From contig NC_067135.1 of NCBI RefSeq assembly GCF_021347895.1, positions 26,778,441-26,842,440 on the forward strand: 64,000 bases of DNA. Reading direction: 5' to 3'. How positions within the stretch are numbered: the first letter of the stretch is position 1; each line of letters starts with the position of its first letter. This stretch comes from Acanthochromis polyacanthus. Lineage: Eukaryota; Chordata; Actinopteri; Pomacentridae. The notes beneath the pieces are model-generated. The model did not search any database and had not been told where the DNA came from. It was given only the letters and a program-made list of their open reading frames with translations. The position numbers and the translations under genes were made by a program. Of this stretch, positions 57,840 through 64,000 are shown in pieces.

Positions 57840-59750
57840 AATAAATATATGACAATGTCATAAAATTAGTGGAGCAGTTTTTCAGCAGTCTGAAGCTGAT
57901 ATCATCAGGACCAGCTGCTTTGCCCGGTTTCAGCCTGTCCAGTTCCCTTTTCACTTGAAATGGCTAGATTGTTCAGGATGAGATGGTGAATGAGCTGGTG
58001 AGATTAAGTCACAGAGGGAGGACTGAGGAGGTGGGACTGAGCTGATGAAGGGCACTAGAGCCGGTGGTCGATGTGAGAGGGGTAAGCTCGACAGGATGGA
58101 GGTTGAAGTTTGGGTTGGAGGAGGAGGGTGGGAGGAGAGAGTCGAGCTGGAGGACGAGGGTGTGAGCACTACAGGAAGCTGAGAAGATGATGCATTTATG
58201 TCAAATCCATTGAAGAAGGCATTCATGCCATCAGCCAGGTCCTGGTCTCGATCCAGCAGCGGTCCACCCTTCTGCTAGTACCCGCTGTACCAGATTGTGG
58301 TCTGATCCACCAACAGTGCAGTAGGTTTACATGCAATTCTCATATTAACATACAGAATATCATGAATTTTATCTCTTCTTGTCGGGCAGCCTACAAAATG
58401 TTTGAAGGATGGCAGTGTATTGGAGAGAAATCCCTAGACAGTAGAATGAGTGAGTCTGGGTGTTCGGCTTGTAGTCTCACAACAGTTGCATTAACTATGT
58501 TACAAGCAGTTTCAGTGTGTGCTGTAGGAGGAATGTAAACAACAGTGATGATCACAGTGAAGTCCTGTGGATGATAGTATGATCTCAGACTAACTGCTAA
58601 CATTTCAATGTCCTGCTCCAGATCAGTAGCCTAGCCGCACTAGACAACCCACGGCAACGAATTCAATTCTCTGCCAGGGTGGGTCTAGTTACCCTCCATA
58701 AGGCTCGAGGCTGGATTCTCCTAAAACTGGCCGGACCAATCACCATGAAGTGTAGTCAGAAGGCGGGCGTAACGAAGTGACGACAGAGGCGTGACGATTC
58801 TGACAGAAACAACCGGCGCACAATAAACAGTTATCTTTCAACTCGGCTTTGGCCACAGCCCTTAAGGATTTGAAGCTAAAATTCAAATTGAAAGATAAAA
58901 CAAAGGACGGCACTGAAGTGTTTCATTGAGAAGAAAGACGTATTTGGACTTATGCCGACAGGATATGGCAAATCCTTAATATACCAGTTGGCTCCGCTGG
59001 TTGGGAAGCTAATGGGACTTAGCCACAATCCGCCGGCGCTCTCGGAACTACGTCAGCCTATTTGTTGCACTGATTGGTTGTATACCTACCCAGTTGCTGG
59101 AGAGTGATTTGAAAGACAACCTTTTAGCCCGCCTCCCTCCCTGTCGAGCGTTCCTAGACCCTTGTGTCTTAAGAGCTGGGTCTAGCGTGGCTAGGCTACC
59201 AGATCAGTTCTTTGATGGTAGCATTTGCAGGTTTACACCATCTGTCATTCACAAATGACCTTTCCTTTTACCGCACACTGTGGTGTCTTGGTCCACTTGT
59301 ACAGTCTGGAAGCCACTGATTCTGGTGTTGTTCTCAGTAATATAGTGTTTCAGTCATGTTTCCATGTAAAACATTAGGCTGCTCGACCGGCCAGCTTTAT
59401 GGCTCCTGACGAGTGTCTCAAGCTCTTCCATCTTGTTTCATTAGAACAAACATTTCCAATGATAACAGATGGAAGAGCCAGTCTTTTAGCCTTTCTCCAA
59501 ACTCTGTCTCTCCCTCCTCCTGTTCCTTTTTACTCCAGCTCATCTCCCTCTATGTCTCTTCCATAGTAATTCCTCTGGGATATCATGACTCATCCCGGTA
59601 GTTTTGGAGAGCTCACTGAGATTAAGAAGCTACTGTCAGGAGTAAACAACAATACCTGGCTGGCTCTGTTGCTCTGCACGGATAGCTCCTCTGAGTAATG
59701 GTAGCAACCGTGTTTTCCACTTCATTCTCATTTCTCACTCCTCCAAGATA
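57840..59750 (-). mobile_element. Second CR1/L2/Rex-like LINE, 5' half, minus strand
   Basis: On the minus strand, ELDRLKPGKAAGPDDIS (57890-57955) is the linker before a LINE reverse transcriptase. DFTVIITVVYIPPTAHTE and LQAEHPDSLILLSRDFS (58603-58391) are from an APE-type endonuclease, with the usual GDFN box altered to RDFS. More 5' text (TTGGAAATGTTTGTTC reversed near 59450) follows. It is split by the element at 58627-59198. Confidence 0.72.
58627..59198. mobile_element. Non-autonomous DNA transposon, 572 bp, with 9-bp target duplication
   Basis: The ends TAGCCTAGCCGCACTAGAC and GTCTAGCGTGGCTAGGCTA are inverted repeats with two mismatches. CCAGATCAG is present on both sides (58618-58626 and 59199-59207). 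No transposase frame. A 9-bp duplication is typical of Mutator-like elements; an 8-bp reading (hAT) is also conceivable because the first base could be chance. Confidence 0.82.
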
Positions 59751-59759
59751 ATTTAAAAA

Positions 59760-62080
59760 AGTAAAATCAAAACACTTGAATCACTAACAATTCTCAAAAT
59801 GTTTTGCTTGAAGAAAAAAATATATACTAAACTGAAAAACACAAGACTAAAGAGCTGCTGTAACAGGCTGTTGCATCACTGGTGCCCTCTTGTTTTGTTT
59901 TGAACTCATAAAAAATAAATACATAAAATATAAAAAATATTGACCAAGCTATTTCAGAATGACATACATTTGTGTTCGCTGGTGACTCTGAGTGATGCTC
60001 TGGATCAATCTGAGGAAGCACAACACAGAGAGTTCCTGAGATCACAAAAACCATAGAAAAGACTGAGATTCAGAATGTTTAAATGAATACAGTCTGAACA
60101 TAGAAGCAGGGAGATCAACTTAGTGGTCCTCATTTGACAAAATCAAGTTTACATCATTTTAGGGTACAATTACAAACCATCTCTGTGGGACAGCCATTCC
60201 CCTAATTTGTCCTTCTTCTATGGATAAAAAGATTTGCATTTAGTTTATTTATGAGACGACAAAGATATCATTATCAGTGCTTTTGATTGCAGTTTTATTA
60301 TTTCATATTGTGATCAGTTACCTGGCAACAGGATCAAAGGTCAGCCATTTACAAAGACACTAAAAGTAAAACTAAACTCTGGATAAAAATGTCCCCAATA
60401 GGCTGTTTAATATTTATCTCATTAAGCAAGTACACAGTCATTTGTAAATCACTAATTCAGTCTTTGCACTTTCCACTCTCATTAGCATCGAGGGCTGCAG
60501 ACTTTCCTTTTTTATGTGACTTTAATTGTGACTTTGTTTTGCACTTAAAAAAAAAACAGTCCAGCAGAATCTGTGAGGAAACATAATGTCAGTATATTTG
60601 AAGGTTTGTTAGGTCAACATGATTTACAACACAGATTTCATCTCAGAGACACTGATAAGAGCCATAATAGTGTCAATGATTTGCAGACTTTTCAGTCACA
60701 GAGCTGCAGTCAGTTGAAATGAGCGAGACACCGAACAACAGGTATGTCGATTTCTGAATTATATTGAGCTATTTTTCATTGTTCGTGTAATTCCTATTTA
60801 AAAAATTTGCTTCATCTGTCAGAAGAACACCTTGTCTTAATTTAGACAAGAAACTATTAAGTTAATTTTAAAGTCTCAGTAGAAGAGTAGTCTCCATAGA
60901 CTGGATGTTAGAGACAGTCAAAAGGTAATTACTGTCTAAGCTTTAAACTTGTTTGTGTTTTTCATTCATTTTCATTTCATTATGTAATTGGACAGGACAG
61001 TGCATATTAATGAACGTATAATCTCATAAATCTGCACAACGTTATAGTAGATCAGCTGGATTTAGCACAAGTGCTAATTTCCATCCGTTGTCCCAAACCT
61101 AATTGAAAACATATGGGGTTATAGACATCTAAAAAACAACATAGTAAAAACAAAGACAACTAGAAAAGCACTCAGAGAGTCCAGACCTCCGCCAAGGATA
61201 GAGAGGAAAACAGGAAACCCATGCAGTAAAGGATCATGAGCTGGAATCAAACCTGCATCTCTGACACAGTTCTGTTTATGAATCACATTCTTAACCAGTT
61301 GAGCTATCTGGACACCTTATTCTGATTTGTTGGATGACATACTAACCTATGATGTTTTTGTCATATTTTGGACCACATACTGAACCACATACTAAAACAT
61401 TCAAAGTGATCCAGAATCCAGGATCCTTTCCGGATTGCCACCAAAATTAAATCAGCTCTTCCTCTTACCATAGTCTGCATCCCCTGAAAATTTAATATGA
61501 ATCTGCCCAGGTGTTTTTGAGTTATCTTGCTAACAGACAGACAGACACACAAACGCCGGGTGTCACATAACCTCCTTGGCGGAGGTAATGATAATAAATT
61601 AATTCTGGCTGGGTTAAACCTAAATAGTGCTATTATTTTTAGTAAAATATTTTCTAGGCATAGCCTGTTATAAAGTGCTTATACTTAAATTGCCTGATTT
61701 TCTCAGTGTTCACAAGTTTGATTGTTCATCAGCCATACTTTATACTGCCACTTAAAACTGACAAAAGTGGAGCTTTCTCTCATAGCTATAGGTATAATAT
61801 TCTAGTTTGTGCAACCTTTAATAGATAATGGATTCTGTGCAAAGGAGGGCTTTCCAGACTTTACTTCACTATCACCCCTGTTGGCTGACCTTATATGAGT
61901 AATACGACTTCTGTTTTGGATAAAATTTCCCAGGGGTGCACAATGACGGAACGACTGTGGCTTTTTGTCAAACACCTTGATGGCTTTTTTTTTATAAAGC
62001 TGTTCAATGGGTTTTAGAGCATTGATACTAGTAAATGACCAGGTTGTGAAGCAGTACTCGATGTGAGAAAGGATCGTGCA
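59760..62080. other. AT-rich intergenic DNA with repeat fragments
   Basis: No gene was supported. A plus-strand ATG followed by a consensus donor at 60721-60743 (MSETPNN, AACAG|GTATGT) could be a first exon of a gene beyond the window, but evidence is thin. At about 61330-61590 there is a plus-strand LINE tail ending CCTTGGCGGAGGTAATGATA, the same family as at 20106-21200. Confidence 0.4.
61330..61590 (+). repeat. LINE 3'-tail repeat
   Basis: TTTGAGTTATCTTGCTAACA, then a CAGACAGACAGACA run and CATAACCTCCTTGGCGGAGG, with a short TAA-type tail. It is the reverse-oriented relative of the repeat split by the palindrome at 20280-21012. Confidence 0.65.
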
Positions 62081-62089
62081 GTGGAGGAT

Positions 62090-62760
62090 TTAGCGGCTTG
62101 TGTTGTAATGAAAGACCGAGTAAAGGCCCAAGTTAAATTTTGTCATATTGGTTACCTTTTTCAGGTATTTTTTTAAATTGAGATTTGAGTCCAGCACAAC
62201 CTCAAGGTACTTGAAGTTAGTTACCATCTCCAATTCTTCCCCGTCTAAGAACACGAAGGACCTGTTTTGTGTCACTGGTTTCTTGGTTAACATCTTAAAA
62301 ATAGTTTGTTTGTTTTGTTTTTGGTGTTAAGCATGAGAAAGTTCAATCGTAATCAGTCCTGTATTTTGGATACAGTCTTTTAGAGGTTTGCAACAACTGT
62401 CACTGCATCCTTTCCCTGAGTGAAGATTGTCATCTGCATACATCAGCACATTAAACCCTGGACAGACATCTATTAGATCAGGATGATGTATAATTAAATT
62501 ATTATTAATAAAATTTAAAGGACCTAGGATAGAGCCCTGAGGTAATCCAGCATGACAGCAGAGATAATGGGATTTGACACCATCAACCGTTACACATTGT
62601 GTTCTATGAAAAAAGAAGGATTTAAACCATGATATGGTGCCTGCAGAGAAATTCAAATAAGTAAGCTTTGTCAATAGGATTTGATCGCTGACAATCTCAA
62701 ATGTCCTCTTGAGATCTATAAAGACGTCTCCTACACATGGGTAGCTTGGAAAGTCCAAAC
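62090..62760 (-). mobile_element. LINE reverse-transcriptase fragment
   Basis: The minus strand reads VFIDLKRTFEIVSDQILLTK, AGLPQGSILGPLNFI and NVLMYADDNLHS (the YADD catalytic box is intact). After a frame change it continues EMVTNFKYLEVVLDSNLNLK. Upstream and downstream parts are missing, so it is a fragment. I/CR1-like by motif spacing, clade not certain. Confidence 0.75.
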
Positions 62761-62939
62761 TGAATCTCCATGTAATCTCCTATCTCCATGTTAGGAGATA
62801 CAGGAGAGTCAGTTTGGTATTGTGCGAATTGAATCGCGTTTCCCTCCTGGTCCAGTTTATATAGCACGGGAGGCGGGAGTTAATGCTGCGTCATCTTCAG
62901 CACCTGGATGCCGGAGGAGGAGGAGGAGGGCCAAAGCGA

Positions 62940-63460
62940 ATCTTTTTGTAGTCTCTTGGCATTTTGGATGGCATTAGTAAAAGCTGCGCGCCAACTGCCA
63001 TTAAACAAAAAGAAGAAGAAGAAGAAGATGGATGGCATTAGTTGTTGCCTCTTTTCACTTGACGTTTCCGACGATGAGGAGGCAGTGGATGGCTCGTTAC
63101 TTTCGCCTTCTTGCCATTGTTTGTACAGAGGAAATCCCGTTCCAAACGTGTGAGTAAATTTAAGCCACTTTTACACATACGCACCGACTTGGTTTGGCTC
63201 CGATTTCAAGTTATTCCTAACACCACTAATTGTTCGGAAGGATTCTTTTGTTGTGTAGCCTTTTCAAAAATAAGTGTTATACTTGAGAGTACCCCATGTA
63301 TTCGCAGATTTTTGTGACAAAAACGGCAGTAATCCTTCAACGCGACGCTTTCTCGGCTGCATGCTATTGTTCTTCTTCTTCTTCTTCTTTTTGTTTAATG
63401 GTAGTTGGCATGCAACTTTTAGGTGCATTGCATGCTATTGTTGTTTGGACTACATGGACT
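62940..63460. mobile_element. Element with inverted repeats ending in AAG/CTT microsatellites
   Basis: The left side CGCCAACTGCCATTAAACAA followed by (AAG)n is mirrored on the right by (CTT)n then TTTTTGTTTAATGGTAGTTG. The matches extend outward for several tens of bases (AGCTTTTACTAATGC-like versus ACTTTTAGGTGCATTGC). Probably a MITE. Borders approximate. Confidence 0.55.
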
Positions 63461-63549
63461 TCAAGGTCGATTTGTTTGTGCGTCACATCCGTGTTACGCT
63501 GATTGGTTCTTTCTTGTTCAAGCTGCATTCGTTAGACCCTCCTTTTTGA

Positions 63550-64000
63550 AATCGTCTTCTATCATCACAATGCCAGACTGCCTTTATTTGTCTTTATATT
63601 AATACATAAATAAAGTCAGGCTGGATTTTCCAGGCAAAAACATGGGTACTTGTCCAGTAGCCAACTGAACTGAGAACTGCTGGTTATGTTAGCCCCCTGG
63701 CTATCACTGGTGGTGGAAGAGGCCCCTCAGCTGCTGGGTTAGTAGCCGTCAGCGCGACCCCACAAAGAACCACTGGTGGTGTTAGACCCCTGGCTGACTG
63801 GCTTGGCTTACCCGCTAACACTGATGGTGAATGGGGTCTCTCAGCTGTTGGGCTGACAAGCAGCAGCAGAAGTCGGGCTAATGTTAGCGGTGGATGTCCA
63901 GATTGGCACATGTCAGCGAGTAGAGGACCGGGAGTTTAGCTCCACATCTCTCTCCAGTAGCAGCATAACATCAACCTATAGTACCAGATGTATAGGCTGG
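63550..64000. other. GC-richer terminal stretch
   Basis: Repeated phrases such as TTAGCCCCCTGGCTATCACT, GTTAGACCCCTGGCTGACTG and GGTGGTGGAAGAGGCCCCTC suggest an imperfect tandem repeat or the 5' end of a transposon. No supported gene. Confidence 0.35.

Noticed and set aside
1..64000. CRISPR arrays, rRNA or tRNA genes, bacterial operons
   Set aside because: None seen; repeats here are transposon termini, microsatellites and duplicated exons.

Overview
The window reads as nuclear DNA of a ray-finned fish, probably a percomorph. The genes are split by GT-AG introns, the intergenic DNA is AT-rich, and it is crowded with typical fish repeats: Tc1/mariner elements, hAT and TTAA-flanked elements, non-LTR retrotransposons and microsatellites. 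There is one 100-base assembly gap (14222-14321). I saw no bacterial, phage or CRISPR features. No species can be fixed from the sequence alone.

The core (about 0.8-52.2 kb) is a cluster of leukocyte-type immunoglobulin-superfamily receptor genes. Four are Fc-receptor-like (FCRL) genes, all on the minus strand: A (1127-2469), B (19337-24782), C (26256-33996) and D (49050-52219, with an optional exon at 46825-46922). Each has a split signal peptide, a first Ig domain, one or two second-type Ig domains with the FYKD and GESP signatures, and a membrane exon. Nearly all introns are phase 1, and the summed coding length of each model is a multiple of three. Two butyrophilin/MOG-like genes are interleaved: BTNL-1 (minus, 5484-11686; IgV, IgC, membrane, coiled-coil tail) and BTNL-2 (plus, 36958-43618; IgV, IgC, membrane, long acidic tail built from duplicated exons). 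An orphan FCRL first exon at 15698-15728 and a solitary FCRL tail exon at 872-919 are relics of further duplication and loss.

The four FCRL genes look like a paired-receptor set. A and B have an arginine in the membrane segment and almost no tail, as in activating receptors that use adaptors. D has a long tail with ITIM-type tyrosines. C has a tail assembled from exons related to those of D but with every tyrosine lost. BTNL-1 carries a one-base deletion in its V exon, and BTNL-2 carries a stop codon and a frameshift in its third tail exon, so both butyrophilin-like genes show recent damage or assembly error.

Transposons fill the introns and spacers. The clearest have target-site duplications: a hAT-type element (14459-15144, 8 bp), a TTAA-flanked palindrome (20280-21012), a second palindrome whose 266-base arms appear identical (27771-28336), Tc1-like elements (32131-32493, 35408-36466, 47007-48463), and insertions nested in LINEs (56641-57622; 58627-59198 with a 9 bp duplication). 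From about 52.5 kb to the end the window is essentially a graveyard of non-LTR retrotransposons with other elements inserted into them, and no host gene I can support.
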